This document shows, in pieces, positions 7,495 through 16,709 of a stretch of DNA of 64,000 nucleotides (its first letter is position 1; every line of letters begins with the position of its first letter). A program made the translations under genes and the position numbers. The notes beneath the pieces are model-generated. The model ran no database searches. It saw nothing but the letters and a program-made list of their open reading frames with translations, and was not told the origin of the DNA. This DNA comes from 38-11 sp964539975. Lineage in GTDB: Bacteria; Bacillota; Clostridia; Tissierellales; Dethiosulfatibacteraceae. The stretch is taken from contig CAZIKK010000004.1 in assembly GCA_964539975.1 (NCBI GenBank), positions 62,001 through 126,000 of the forward strand, read 5' to 3'.

Positions 7495-9279
7495 CTATTT
7501 GATTGTATGTTGAATAAGCTTTAGTTCGCAATTGGTCAATTCCAGCTTGTCAGCTAAAACCTTATTTGCCTGATGCTTGGTAAGTGATTTTGGTATATGA
7601 AAGTAGGGCAAAAATTTTAGATTGTAGGGATAATATTCATATAAACCTACTCCAATTCTTTTTGTGGCTGTCTTTATCAAAAATTCAAAAATATCTGAAT
7701 TCAAATAGTTTAAATCATTTGTACAATCATGTGTATTGCTTATTGACCACATCATATAAATATCTGCGCTGAAGAATAAGTTGGCATCATCATAAGTAAA
7801 ATAATTGCCTTTTGATTTATAGGGGAAGATGATTTTTTCTCTTTCGAAGAGTTGTTCATCTCTTGGCCATTGCAAGTGGTACCACTCTCGATAACCCCTT
7901 ATGCATTCTCTTCTTCTCCCCAATCGATCCTTGTACTCACTGAGATATTTATAAATATTAGGGTATTTTTCAATCGGATAACCATTAGTGTATATTAATT
8001 TATACTGATTATATGATTCGGATGTTAATTTGCTCTTAAGTAAACTCCCTTTTATCCATTTTTTCAATAATTCAGTTTCAAGACCATACGTTTCAATGAT
8101 CTTATCATTGACAATAAATGCTTTGTCTAATCCTGTGATTATTCCTTGGTTGAACTCATAAATATCTGCAATTCTAAAAGAAGCTTGCTGTTTAATCTTG
8201 TTGATTAAGCCCGAAACATTTTCATTAGCCAGTTGCCAAGTTCTCTGATGAAATACGCTTTGCTTAATCTTATAAGATTGGTCCATACCCTGGCGCTTAA
8301 TTGTTGCGAGAGAATCATTTTTTTCTTTTATCAAAGTGATAATTAATGGGCTTACGTTTGCATTGCTAAAAGGGTTGTATCCTGCATAATCGGTTATGTG
8401 TTTTATGGTGTAGTGTTTACTGATAAACGCTCTAAGCTTTTCTGAGTAATTAGCCTCTATAAAATAACGCGATGTGATATAAGATAAAACGCCTTTCTCA
8501 GTTAAATCAAAGTATCCTTTTTCAAAAAAGCAATAGTAGATATCGGATTTATCATTAAAAACTTGGAAATGTTCCTTTAATTTTGTCTTGTAACTTTGTT
8601 CAAGGTTCTTGTGTCCAATATAAGGAGGGTTTCCTATGATTATGTCATACTTGATGTCTTTATTGTGAAACAAGTAATCTTCGTTAAAGATAAACGGTGT
8701 CTTGCAACTGTTGCTAAGTATGGAAATATTCATAATAGCAAGTTTTGAAGTGAAATAGTCTTTTTCATATCCAAAAAGATTGTTTTCTATCAAATGATTT
8801 TTGAATTGACTTTTATTTATCTGAAGTCTGCTTTCATAATAAGCTGATTTTTCCATCATGTGTTGATGGATCACTTGAAACACTTTTAGCAAAAATTCGC
8901 CTGTGCCACACGCAGGATCCAATATTTTTAGATATGGATTGTTCTCATACCATTCTATTATATCTGTGGTTGTTATCATATGTTCAATTATATCAACAGG
9001 TGTGAACACTTGTCCCAATTCTTTTTTTAGTCTAGGAAGTAATAATGCTTCATAAATTTTCCCTGGTAAAAGCGCATTAGATTTTTTTTCTGATTTCAGC
9101 AGATCTAAGACTTTTGATCTTGTTTCAAATCCCAAATTATCGATTGGATTTTCATCAAAATAATGGGGTAGTCGTGTCTCATGAAAGAATTTTGTGTACA
9201 TCAATACCACATCTTTAATAGCAAGGTATTCGTCAGGTTCGTTTTTGATTAATGCTTTAAGCTTTTTAGTCAAGGACAT
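7495..9279 (-). CDS. Orphan N6-adenine DNA methyltransferase with TaqI-like specificity region
   Basis: A 594-residue class I SAM-dependent DNA methylase. An N-terminal helical region is followed by GQVFTP (residues about 89-94), motif I DPACGTGEF (121-129) and catalytic motif IV NPPYIG (217-222), the order of gamma-class adenine methylases such as TaqI and Eco57I. Residues about 370-594 look like a target-recognition domain, with the segment FNQGIITGLDKAF typical of TaqI-type C-terminal domains. No PD-D/ExK endonuclease part is visible at the N-terminus and no restriction gene lies beside it. So it is either a solitary regulatory methylase or the remainder of a restriction-modification system. 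Confidence 0.85.
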   Translation of the reverse strand: MSLTKKLKALIKNEPDEYLAIKDVVLMYTKFFHETRLPHYFDENPIDNLGFETRSKVLDLLKSEKKSNALLPGKIYEALLLPRLKKELGQVFTPVDIIEHMITTTDIIEWYENNPYLKILDPACGTGEFLLKVFQVIHQHMMEKSAYYESRLQINKSQFKNHLIENNLFGYEKDYFTSKLAIMNISILSNSCKTPFIFNEDYLFHNKDIKYDIIIGNPPYIGHKNLEQSYKTKLKEHFQVFNDKSDIYYCFFEKGYFDLTEKGVLSYITSRYFIEANYSEKLRAFISKHYTIKHITDYAGYNPFSNANVSPLIITLIKEKNDSLATIKRQGMDQSYKIKQSVFHQRTWQLANENVSGLINKIKQQASFRIADIYEFNQGIITGLDKAFIVNDKIIETYGLETELLKKWIKGSLLKSKLTSESYNQYKLIYTNGYPIEKYPNIYKYLSEYKDRLGRRRECIRGYREWYHLQWPRDEQLFEREKIIFPYKSKGNYFTYDDANLFFSADIYMMWSISNTHDCTNDLNYLNSDIFEFLIKTATKRIGVGLYEYYPYNLKFLPYFHIPKSLTKHQANKVLADKLELTNCELKLIQHTIK

Positions 9280-9290
9280 TTGTTTTCCTC

Positions 9291-10526
9291 TTAGGATTGG
9301 AATAATGCTTCTACTTCAGCAATTTCTTTTGGAATTTCTGATGATAAGTTGATATATCCTGATTCAGTTATTAATATATCATCTTCTATGCGAATGCCCA
9401 ATGATTCTTCTTCTATATACAACCCCGGCTCGACCGTTACAACGCACCCGGGCTTCAATGGAGTTTCTCTATCTCCAACATCGTGTACGTCAAGGCCTAA
9501 GAAATGGGACACGCCATGGTAGTAGAAATCAGATAAGCTTTCCAAGTCGACAAGCAAACCTAACTGTATCAAGCCTTCCGCTAAAGTCTCTTTTGCTATT
9601 TCATTTAATTGATTTAAGGTCATTCCAGGTTTACAAGCTTCAATAACGCGTTTGTTTGCGTTTAGAACAATTTGGTATATCTCTTTTTGGCGGGATGAGA
9701 AAACACCGCTTATGGGAAATGTTCTTGAGATATCAGCACAATACTGGTTAATCCTCGCACCTAAATCAAATAGCACCAAATCTCCTGATTTCATGACATT
9801 GTCATTGTTTACATAATGCAATATTGTTCCATTGATTCCTGCTGCCGCGATGGTTGGAAAGGCTGTTTGTGCCCCTTCTGTATGAAGTGTGCATCTAAAC
9901 TGAGCCACTGCTGTATAGCTAGGCATATCAGGTACAATATATTTTGACATGTTTTGAATGCCTCTCTTTGTGATAGAGATTGCTTTTTTTATCTGGTCTA
10001 TTTCAAAGGGATCCTTTACCATCCGCAACTCACATAAAAAATGATAAATAGACGTAATCCGGATACCTGGATACTTTTCTATAAAAGTTTTGCAAAATCT
10101 TTGAGCTGGTGTCGCAGCATCATGAAAGCTATGGTTTTCAAGATCAAGATATAACGTTTCATATGGATGTTTTGACAATACTTTAATCAAATAAGACTCG
10201 AAAGCCTCTTTTGTCAATACCGTCTCGATTCCTGATTGACCGGTAGCTTCCTCAGCGGTGAGAAATTTTCCAATCCATTTCTCTTGATGCGGGTCTTTCT
10301 TTTTAATAAATAAACTTTCTTTTATCGTGAAGTTTTTCTTTTCACAAATGTAGACAACCTCTTCCCTATCAATCCCTGTTAAATAGTAGAAATTATTATT
10401 GACATAAAAATCATAATTGGCGTCTGCTGACTGGCGAATAAGATCTCCAGAAAACATGATCGTCAAACTATCTTCACTCATAAAATCAAATAGCCGTTTT
10501 CGCCTGTCTATATAGTTTTCTTTCAT
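9291..10526 (-). CDS. pepP: Xaa-Pro aminopeptidase (aminopeptidase P, M24B family)
   Basis: The ATG at 10526, with AAGGAG eight bases upstream, gives about 411 residues; the frame continues to 10601 without a good site. The N-terminal AMP_N domain (start MKENYIDRRKRLFDFM) is followed by the pita-bread catalytic domain. Metal ligands are visible: Asp pair in FDLGARINQYCADISRTF, His in YYHGVSHFLGLDVHD, Glu in VTVEPGLYIEEES and Glu in GIRIEDDILIT. The enzyme removes N-terminal residues that precede proline, using two Mn ions. It follows the terminator of the macB-like gene and is 11 bases upstream of the DNA methylase gene. Confidence 0.93.
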   Translation of the reverse strand: MKENYIDRRKRLFDFMSEDSLTIMFSGDLIRQSADANYDFYVNNNFYYLTGIDREEVVYICEKKNFTIKESLFIKKKDPHQEKWIGKFLTAEEATGQSGIETVLTKEAFESYLIKVLSKHPYETLYLDLENHSFHDAATPAQRFCKTFIEKYPGIRITSIYHFLCELRMVKDPFEIDQIKKAISITKRGIQNMSKYIVPDMPSYTAVAQFRCTLHTEGAQTAFPTIAAAGINGTILHYVNNDNVMKSGDLVLFDLGARINQYCADISRTFPISGVFSSRQKEIYQIVLNANKRVIEACKPGMTLNQLNEIAKETLAEGLIQLGLLVDLESLSDFYYHGVSHFLGLDVHDVGDRETPLKPGCVVTVEPGLYIEEESLGIRIEDDILITESGYINLSSEIPKEIAEVEALFQS

Positions 10527-10575
10527 AGAGTTACTCCTTGTCATCATTGATATTTTATTATACCCCATAATGCAC

Positions 10576-10611
10576 AAAAAGATAAGGTATCGCTGTTTCA
10601 AGATCCTTACC
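10576..10611 (-). terminator. Intrinsic terminator after the MacB-like permease
   Basis: On the minus strand GGTAAGG-ATC pairs with GAT-A-CCTTATC (one bulged base) around a ten-base loop and is followed by TTTTT. It ends the ABC export operon. Confidence 0.65.
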
Positions 10612-10634
10612 TTCTGTGATTAGGCCATAATAAG

Positions 10635-11966
10635 CTACTGTCGTCGCAATGCTTCTACAGGGGGCAAATTTGATGCCATATAAGCTGGATAAACACCAAA
10701 CAGTAATCCAGATGTCAGTGCTACAACTGTTGAAATTCTAACAGCCTCCAAACTGATCAACGCAGCGAATCCATTTGCCTTAAAAACATTGATCAACCAA
10801 ATACCAACAAAAATACCCATAATGCAACCTAGAACACTAACATATAGCGCTTCCAAAATGAATTGGAACATCAAATCGGATTTTTTTGCTCCTAAAGCCC
10901 TTCTGACGCCAATTTCTCCCGTTCTTTCACTAACAGCTACTAGCATGATGTTCATAATGCCTAGCCCGCCAACTAGCAAAGATACGGCCGCAATACCCCC
11001 AAGCAGCAAAGTCATGATCCTATTGGCATCGCTTGCTTCTTGAACGAGTTGGTTTAGACTGGTTATGGTTATGACTTCATCTTTTTGAGTAAATACTGAA
11101 TCTTCAGGCTGATCAGGAGTAGGTTCTCTTCCTGGCATATCAGGGTCTACAGGCATTTCCATATCTGGTGGAACATCTTGATCATTTCCATTTGAATTTG
11201 AAAAATCCATGGTGGTACCTTGAATCTTTCGGTTATAAATCCTACCTAATTGAACCATGGCCAATTCTGCATCAACAGAGTCTTTTGATTTTGCCCATAT
11301 TTCATCTACAGAACGAATATTGTTCAATTTCATGGCTGTCGTGTAAGGAACTACAATTTTATTGTCGATATTTTCAGCTTTCCCATCACCTTTTTGTTCT
11401 AGTACACCTACAATTGTGAAGCTTAAATTCTCAATCGTGAGGGTGTACCCGACTGGACTTCTCCCATTTAATAGAGAAGCTGCCACATTATAACCTAGAA
11501 CACATACGGGCGATCGGGTATCTACATGTAGCGTTGAAAAGAAGTTTCCTGCAGCTAATTCATGGTCTTTGATTTGTGGGTAGTAGCTGTTAACTCCTAA
11601 CACTTCAATATCGCCTCTTGTTCTTCTCCAACGAACATACTCCTTTGATTGGATTACAGGAGTGGCATGTTGAATGGTTTCAACCCTTTCTAGAACTTCT
11701 TTGTATTCTTCGCTGTCAAATTGGTAGACTGCATTGTTTGCTTTCATGACAATCACATTCTCGCCTAGGCTTTCGAACTGCTCGACAACCGCAACTCTTG
11801 CACCTTCTCCTATTCCCATTAAGCTTACAACCGAAGCAACGCCTATCGTAATGCCTAAAACAGTCAGAAAAGTTCTTAAAACATTAGAAATCAATCCGGA
11901 AGAAGCCATTTTTGCATTGAAATACATCCGGATCAAAAATGACTTTGTACCTTTGTTATTCTCCAT
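10635..11966 (-). CDS. MacB-type ABC transporter permease
   Basis: About 443 residues from the ATG at 11966; a GTG at 11981 is also open but has no ribosome site. The architecture is that of MacB/FtsX-fold permeases: an N-terminal transmembrane helix (TFLTVLGITIGVASVVSLMGI), a large extracellular MacB_PCD domain, then three C-terminal helices beginning LLLGGIAAVSLLVGGLGIMNIMLVAVSERTGEIGVRRALG. The segment near residues 260-290 is rich in Pro, Asp and Met (MEMPVDPDMPG) and is probably a flexible external loop. With the adaptor and ATPase upstream it forms a tripartite exporter for peptides, lipids or drugs. It lies four bases after the adaptor gene. Confidence 0.9.
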   Translation of the reverse strand: MENNKGTKSFLIRMYFNAKMASSGLISNVLRTFLTVLGITIGVASVVSLMGIGEGARVAVVEQFESLGENVIVMKANNAVYQFDSEEYKEVLERVETIQHATPVIQSKEYVRWRRTRGDIEVLGVNSYYPQIKDHELAAGNFFSTLHVDTRSPVCVLGYNVAASLLNGRSPVGYTLTIENLSFTIVGVLEQKGDGKAENIDNKIVVPYTTAMKLNNIRSVDEIWAKSKDSVDAELAMVQLGRIYNRKIQGTTMDFSNSNGNDQDVPPDMEMPVDPDMPGREPTPDQPEDSVFTQKDEVITITSLNQLVQEASDANRIMTLLLGGIAAVSLLVGGLGIMNIMLVAVSERTGEIGVRRALGAKKSDLMFQFILEALYVSVLGCIMGIFVGIWLINVFKANGFAALISLEAVRISTVVALTSGLLFGVYPAYMASNLPPVEALRRQ

Positions 11967-11984
11967 TTTATCACGTCCCACTTA

Positions 11985-13640
11985 TCAATTGTTCGGAAGC
12001 AGACTATCTGAATTATTGATATGTTGGCTTGGTAATAGGTCTGAGCTGCTTCCTGTTACGACTTTTTCACCTTCTTCTAGTCCAGACAACACTTCTGCGT
12101 ATCGATAGTTGATCAAACCTGTTTCAATGGTCCTTGACTCCACGCTATTGTCTTCTAAAAGCACTTCTACTCTTGGCATTCCTTGTTCTTCAAAAACAGC
12201 CTCAATTGGCACTAGTAAAGTATCGTTTGATTCTCCAGCATCGATAAAACACTGTGCTTGCATGCCTGGCCTTAGAGCGCCACTTCCGCTAACATCTATT
12301 TCTACAGAATACTTGATGATTCCGCTTGAATCTTGTCCAGATTGAGATACCCGGCTTACTCTTCCTTCAAAAACCTCTCCCGGCAAAGCGTCTACTGTGA
12401 CTACAACAGGTGCATCTTGTCGTATATAAACGACATCTATATCATCAACTTGCGTCCAAATCATCATGTTTCTAGTGTTAAAGATATCGCCGAACCACTC
12501 TCCAGGTGAAATGGTTTCGCCTTGACTTCTCCAAAATCCTGCTACAACACCATCCATAGGTGCTGTGATAACCAAATTTTGCTTCATATCTTCGGCTTTT
12601 TGAATACTTCGTCTAATGGTATTTAACTCATCTAATCTGTTTTGAATCATTAATCTAACTTCTGCTCCTGCCAATCTGACTAGCGCTTGATCTTTTTCTA
12701 CATAGTCTCTTTCATTGATCAAAACTTCAGTCACTACCAACTCCTCAGAGGATACCGCATTCTTAAAGATCCGTCGTTCATTAACGTAGCTGGTGACTCT
12801 TCCTGTCTCAACCAAGGTTTTATCAGGTAAGTTAGACTCTTGTGTGGTCGGAATACTAATAGAGGCTGTCATACCTGGTTGTATTAATCCTGGATTCTCT
12901 GCTCTTATTACACCCCAATGAACATAGGAAACGCCAAATTCTTCACCCGGTTTGGGCTCAGAGGGCACAGGGTTGGGGTTCAAAGTTTCTATATATCCTT
13001 CGTAATAGCCTTCAAAATTTCTAAATTTCAATAATACGCGTTGTCCAACATACAAATCTTCATATTCACTGGCACGTGCTTTAAACTCCATCTTATACTC
13101 AGAGTCGTCTATGATGTTGGCAATGACATTGCCAAGCTCTTCACCTTGTCTGGCACTTAATTCTGTTACTCTTCCTGCAATAGGAGCAACAATGATGATG
13201 CCATCATAAGGATTGACACTTTCAACTTCTCTTACATCTACACCTAGGAGTTGAGCTAGTTGATCTCTTTTGTTTTCCAAATTGGCTCTTAAATCACTAA
13301 TTCTATTGTCTAAATCGTTTGAAGTTAGTCTTGCAACTGGCTCTCCCATAGACAATGAATCACCTTCTTCTGCCAAAAATTCTGCTATAACATAGGAGAT
13401 CCCATAGAATTCAGGGTCTGAAACTTGTGGGACACGTATGCCTCCACCGTAAGATGCATTCAACTGTCCGGAAGTGTTCACCCCTACATTTATGTCTCCT
13501 CGAATAACTGGTGAAGTTGTGTAAGTAGTCTTAGGTCCATCGTCTGGATCAACGCTTGGCATCAATTGATTAATTGCATAATAGCCTCCCACTACCACTA
13601 ACATCAGCACAACCAAAATGGGTAAATATCTCTTTATCAT
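11985..13640 (-). CDS. HlyD/MFP-family adaptor subunit of the ABC exporter
   Basis: About 551 residues from the ATG at 13640, which follows GAAGGAGAAA; a longer frame overlaps the ATPase gene. One N-terminal transmembrane helix (YLPILVVLMLVVVGGYYAI) anchors it outside the membrane. There are two biotinyl/lipoyl-like hairpin regions (around residues 75-200 and 290-395), coiled-coil segments such as DLDNRISDLRANLENKRDQL, and a C-terminal beta-barrel ending SGLEEGEKVVTGSSSDLL, typical of RND/MacA-type adaptors. In Gram-positives it probably binds substrate or gates the MacB-like permease. Its length is above the usual ~400 because the lipoyl/barrel module appears duplicated. Confidence 0.88.
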   Translation of the reverse strand: MIKRYLPILVVLMLVVVGGYYAINQLMPSVDPDDGPKTTYTTSPVIRGDINVGVNTSGQLNASYGGGIRVPQVSDPEFYGISYVIAEFLAEEGDSLSMGEPVARLTSNDLDNRISDLRANLENKRDQLAQLLGVDVREVESVNPYDGIIIVAPIAGRVTELSARQGEELGNVIANIIDDSEYKMEFKARASEYEDLYVGQRVLLKFRNFEGYYEGYIETLNPNPVPSEPKPGEEFGVSYVHWGVIRAENPGLIQPGMTASISIPTTQESNLPDKTLVETGRVTSYVNERRIFKNAVSSEELVVTEVLINERDYVEKDQALVRLAGAEVRLMIQNRLDELNTIRRSIQKAEDMKQNLVITAPMDGVVAGFWRSQGETISPGEWFGDIFNTRNMMIWTQVDDIDVVYIRQDAPVVVTVDALPGEVFEGRVSRVSQSGQDSSGIIKYSVEIDVSGSGALRPGMQAQCFIDAGESNDTLLVPIEAVFEEQGMPRVEVLLEDNSVESRTIETGLINYRYAEVLSGLEEGEKVVTGSSSDLLPSQHINNSDSLLPNN

Positions 13641-13653
13641 TTTCTCCTTCAAA

Positions 13654-14340
13654 TTACTCTTTGATATCGATTTGATGAATACTGCCATCCATCAGTCTTA
13701 TGATTCGTTGTCCATAGGCAGCTATTGTTTCCTCATGTGTGACTTGTACAATAGTCATCTTGAAATTTTGATTCAACTCATTAAATAATTCCATGATATT
13801 ATTTCCTGTCGTAGAATCTAAGGCGCCAGTAGGCTCATCTGCTAATATAACGGATGGATTTCCTACAATTGCCCTTGCAATGGCCACTCTTTGTTGTTGA
13901 CCGCCTGAAAGCTGTGTGGGTAAGTGCTTCATTCTATCCTTAAGTCCCACCTTTTCAAGCGCCTCTTCAGCCATTTTTCTTCTTACTTTCCCTCTTATCC
14001 CCCTATAAATCAGCGGAATTTCAACATTTTGTAAAGCATTAAGTTCTCCAAGAAGATTAAAGCTTTGGAAAACAAATCCAATAAAACGGTTTCTAATTTC
14101 TGACAATTGGTTGTCATTCAACTTCTCTACACTTGTCCCATCAAGAATATACGTCCCTGAAGAGCTTTTGTCCAAACATCCAATTAAGTTTAAGAGCGTT
14201 GATTTTCCTGATCCTGAAGGCCCCATGATTGAAACAAATTCTCCGTTTTGAATTTCAAAGGTAATGTTTTTAAGGGCATGTACTTTGATTTGTCCAACCT
14301 TGTATTCCTTGCATATTTCGTTCATCAATATAACACTCAA
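13654..14340 (-). CDS. ABC transporter ATP-binding subunit of the MacB/LolD type
   Basis: A 228-residue ATPase. Walker A is GPSGSGKSTL (residues about 40-49), the Q-loop is FVFQSFNLLGELNALQNVEIPL, the signature is LSGGQQQRVAIARA, Walker B is VILADEPTGALDS, and the H-loop His is in QVTHEE. The LADEPTGALDS and LNLIGCLD segments are diagnostic of the MacB/LolD/FtsE subgroup. Translation appears to start at a TTG after GGAGGTGTTAAA; an in-frame ATG lies five codons later. It is the first gene of the three-gene export operon. Confidence 0.93.
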   Translation of the reverse strand: MSVILMNEICKEYKVGQIKVHALKNITFEIQNGEFVSIMGPSGSGKSTLLNLIGCLDKSSSGTYILDGTSVEKLNDNQLSEIRNRFIGFVFQSFNLLGELNALQNVEIPLIYRGIRGKVRRKMAEEALEKVGLKDRMKHLPTQLSGGQQQRVAIARAIVGNPSVILADEPTGALDSTTGNNIMELFNELNQNFKMTIVQVTHEETIAAYGQRIIRLMDGSIHQIDIKE

Positions 14341-14399
14341 TTTAACACCTCCGTCAACACCTATTATAGACGTATTTGGTAAATTAAAGTTCCATAAAA

Positions 14400-14428
14400 T
14401 AAAAAAATAAGTGAAAGATCACTTATTT
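14400..14428 (-). terminator. Terminator overlapping the end of the pseudokinase-like gene
   Basis: A 10-bp stem (AAATAAGTGA with TCACTTATTT, four-base loop) followed by seven T residues on the minus strand; the upstream arm contains the stop codon of the gene at 14423. Confidence 0.85.
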
Positions 14429-15811
14429 TAATATGTCGACTTCAATCCCATCAATCCAAACGGATGCCTCTTCATTAAATACAATGAAAACATCTATTCT
14501 TTCTGCATCTCCCAGCATAATAGCTGTTTGAGAAAGCGTCCATAGATTCTTTGTCAAGTCAACTTTCTCATTAGAATATGTGCTGATTTCTCCATTCTCT
14601 ATTACTTCTACAATGACAGAAGGCGATAATCCTTCGGTCTCTGTCGTTAGTCTCATAGATAATCCTACTTGCCTGTTCTTTAAATATGAAAAGTCATCGC
14701 TTTTTAAATCTACAACCGCAAAAAGCGTCTTCTCACCCGAGGATACTTTCCCATCTACTCTCAGTGAGCTGTATCCATCATAGAATTTAGAAAAATCTAT
14801 CTCTGCGACCTTTTCACTTCCTGCTTTTTGTAAAAGTTCGTCATTGTAGTATTCATTAATGGTTTCAGGAAGATTTGGCGAGGTAGGTTCGCCTTGTGTC
14901 TGATCATTAGATGGGTATTGAATCTCGTCATTTATTGGCGGAATATTTGGAAGATCTGATTCAGCATCCGCATTGCTGTCACACCTTGTTAGCAATAAGA
15001 ACAACAAGGGTATCGCAATGATCAAGGCAATGGCAACTCCTCTCAACGTTTTGCTTGTCGTCATTTTTGTCTCTTCAAGCGGCTCAGTCGTTTCACTCTC
15101 TTTGTCTTCATTCGTCTCAAGTCTAGTTACATCGAATTGGCTTTCAGATTGAATAGAGTTGTTTGAGACAGCGACAAGCGCATAGGTTGGTGAAGATTTA
15201 AAAGCTTCGCAAACTTGTCCAATGTGCATATATTGATTGGAAAAACAACGCATCACCAAACGTTTGATATCAGGAGGTAACTTTTCTGATATCTCATAGT
15301 TGTCAATATATGATTTTGCATAGATAAAATGAATATAATTACCAACTTCCTTGACTAATACACTTTCGCTGATGTCGTATGCTTGGCTGAATTTAAGAAG
15401 GTTTCTAAGGACAATCTCTCCATCTGCCACTAGAATATTATCCTTTTGTATCATGGATTCTTGAATGAGATCCGGATATTCCTCCAACTTTAGAAATGTA
15501 TCTAGAAGACGTTCTGTAAGATTTAGTTGGTCACTCATTGTTAAATCTGTTTGGATGATATAATCTTCTAAGGGGATGCTATCCAAAATACTGGTGGCGA
15601 TGTATGCCCTGTCCTCATTTTTGGTTGAAGCAAGTATTGTTTCCATTTGTTCCACCAACAAGTTAGAATCAATAAGTTCGATGATTCTTGGTGCCATAAT
15701 GATGTTATTATAAAACTCAGTTTCGTTTTCATTGTTCATACATCTTGTGATTCTTTGTAAGTTGTTTTCAAAGATGATTTCTTTTACATCGTAATTATTT
15801 AAGTATCCCAT
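14423..15811 (-). CDS. Single-pass membrane protein with a degenerate kinase-like cytoplasmic domain and an exported C-terminal domain
   Basis: A 462-residue protein with no firm family match by eye. Residues 1-200 are acidic and helical; the segment MIQKDNILVADGEIVLRNLL looks like a decayed catalytic loop of a Ser/Thr kinase (HRDxKPxNIL replaced by QKDNIL), without a Gly-rich loop or DFG. A linker rich in Glu and Thr (about 210-250) leads to one transmembrane helix, LRGVAIALIIAIPLLFLLL, near residue 260. The outside part has a Pro/Asn-rich spacer and a ~140-residue beta-rich domain ending in SVWIDGIEVDILK, reminiscent of carbohydrate-binding jelly-roll modules. This topology resembles wall-sensing PASTA-type kinases with a dead kinase. 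Function is not known; the pseudokinase reading is inference. Confidence 0.55.
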   Translation of the reverse strand: MGYLNNYDVKEIIFENNLQRITRCMNNENETEFYNNIIMAPRIIELIDSNLLVEQMETILASTKNEDRAYIATSILDSIPLEDYIIQTDLTMSDQLNLTERLLDTFLKLEEYPDLIQESMIQKDNILVADGEIVLRNLLKFSQAYDISESVLVKEVGNYIHFIYAKSYIDNYEISEKLPPDIKRLVMRCFSNQYMHIGQVCEAFKSSPTYALVAVSNNSIQSESQFDVTRLETNEDKESETTEPLEETKMTTSKTLRGVAIALIIAIPLLFLLLTRCDSNADAESDLPNIPPINDEIQYPSNDQTQGEPTSPNLPETINEYYNDELLQKAGSEKVAEIDFSKFYDGYSSLRVDGKVSSGEKTLFAVVDLKSDDFSYLKNRQVGLSMRLTTETEGLSPSVIVEVIENGEISTYSNEKVDLTKNLWTLSQTAIMLGDAERIDVFIVFNEEASVWIDGIEVDILK

Positions 15812-15877
15812 ATCAAACCCTCACTGTTTTCACTCATTGCATATGCACTCTCTTATATAAAAGTTTAAACCTGAGCT

Positions 15878-15904
15878 AAAATAAAATGAGCAGTCATTGC
15901 TCAT
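15878..15904 (-). terminator. Terminator after the DUF1232 gene
   Basis: A 7-bp stem (ATGAGCA with TGCTCAT, five-base loop) followed by TTTATTTTA on the minus strand; it spans the stop codon of the gene ending at 15894. Confidence 0.65.
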
Positions 15905-16217
15905 CTTCTTCGACTTCATATTCAACACCACTGACAACATGATCCGGGTCAATGTTGTTGATATCTTTATTATAATACTTCGCCAATGTCCTGTCTACCA
16001 GATGCATTAAAATAATAAATATGACCAAATCATCCAAAATACCAAAGCCTAAAATGGGCAAAGGAATAAGGTCTATAGGGTTTAGGATGTATAAAAGCAA
16101 CAAAACAATGGGGACTTTGTCCCTTAGTCTAACTTGATGACTAAATAACAGTTTAAACATCCACCTTAATTTACTAAACAGTCCCATTTTATCAGTTTTC
16201 TGTTTCACACCACCCAT
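15894..16217 (-). CDS. DUF1232 (YkvA-like) small membrane protein
   Basis: A 107-residue protein with the DUF1232 core: LRDKVPIVLLLLYILNPIDLIPLPILGFGILDDLVIFIILMHL in pieces, that is a hydrophobic helix, the conserved NPIDLIP turn and the GxxDD motif, then a second helix. The C-terminal tail is strongly acidic. Members are membrane proteins of unknown function, often linked to polyketide-toxin or stress resistance. The start is unsure: ATG at 16217 overlaps the upstream gene by 13 bases, and an ATG at 16187 would also work; neither has a strong ribosome site. Confidence 0.75.
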   Translation of the reverse strand: MGGVKQKTDKMGLFSKLRWMFKLLFSHQVRLRDKVPIVLLLLYILNPIDLIPLPILGFGILDDLVIFIILMHLVDRTLAKYYNKDINNIDPDHVVSGVEYEVEEDEQ

Positions 16218-16579
16218 ACTGTTGTGTGCTTCAGTTTTTTCCTCAACTTTTCTTCAAAAGGATTTTTTTGGTCTGGAGATTCTCCCATTACGACTGTGTT
16301 AATTTCATTCTCTTTTGCAAAAGTCACCAACGTAGCCAAGATGTTTTTTGAACGCTTAACAATTAGTTCCGCACCCATTACCTTCGTAATTCCAAACAAG
16401 TATTCCAATGCTTCTCCATCTGAATAATTATCTAAGAAATTATCTTTTTCATTGACCACATGTATGACATATAAATGATCGTTCTCATTTTTCAGTAAGG
16501 ATTTCCCTTTTTCTATCAATCTTTCACAAGTCTTTTGCTGTGTGACACAGACCATGACATTGTTTTGGTTGTTTTTCAC
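16205..16579 (-). CDS. Universal-stress-protein-like domain protein (KdpD-type USP)
   Basis: A 124-residue alpha/beta protein. It starts with a strand NVMVCVTQQKTCERLIEKG and has the segments LYVIHVVNE and NTVVMGESPD, which match the USP domain of KdpD and stand-alone relatives, where the final strand VVMG begins the nucleotide-binding loop. The classical GxxGxxxxS ATP loop is not clearly present, so nucleotide binding is doubtful. It is translated with the DUF1232 gene (overlap of 13 bases) and lies 20 bases downstream of tRNA-Sec, so it may be partly read from the tRNA promoter. Confidence 0.65.
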   Translation of the reverse strand: MKNNQNNVMVCVTQQKTCERLIEKGKSLLKNENDHLYVIHVVNEKDNFLDNYSDGEALEYLFGITKVMGAELIVKRSKNILATLVTFAKENEINTVVMGESPDQKNPFEEKLRKKLKHTTVWVV

Positions 16580-16600
16580 TAATTTGCTCCTTCATATTTA

Positions 16601-16697
16601 TGGCGGGAGTATGTGGGAATTGAACCCACCCAGGACGCTATGAACGCCCTACACTGGTTTTGAAGACCAGGAAGCACACCAGCACTCATCTACTCCC
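16601..16697 (-). tRNA. selC: tRNA-Sec (anticodon UCA)
   Basis: Minus-strand sequence folds as a selenocysteine tRNA: GGGAGTAG with ATACTCCC acceptor arms (seven good pairs and a G-A at the eighth), a six-pair D stem (GAGTGC/GTGCTT with wobbles), anticodon stem CTGGT/ACCAG around CTTCAAA with the anticodon TCA, a long variable arm (AGGGCG/CGTCCT) and a T arm GTGGG-TTCAATT-CCCAC, ending in an encoded GCCA. The 97-base length and long arm exclude an ordinary tRNA. It supplies Sec to the SelD encoded at 27566-28591 and other selenoproteins elsewhere. Confidence 0.97.
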
Positions 16698-16709
16698 ATT
16701 CGACAACAA

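Noticed and set aside
14340..14400. Possible riboswitch or leader before the ABC export operon
   Set aside because: Only about 60 bases between genes, with a terminator of the upstream gene; no conserved aptamer blocks seen.
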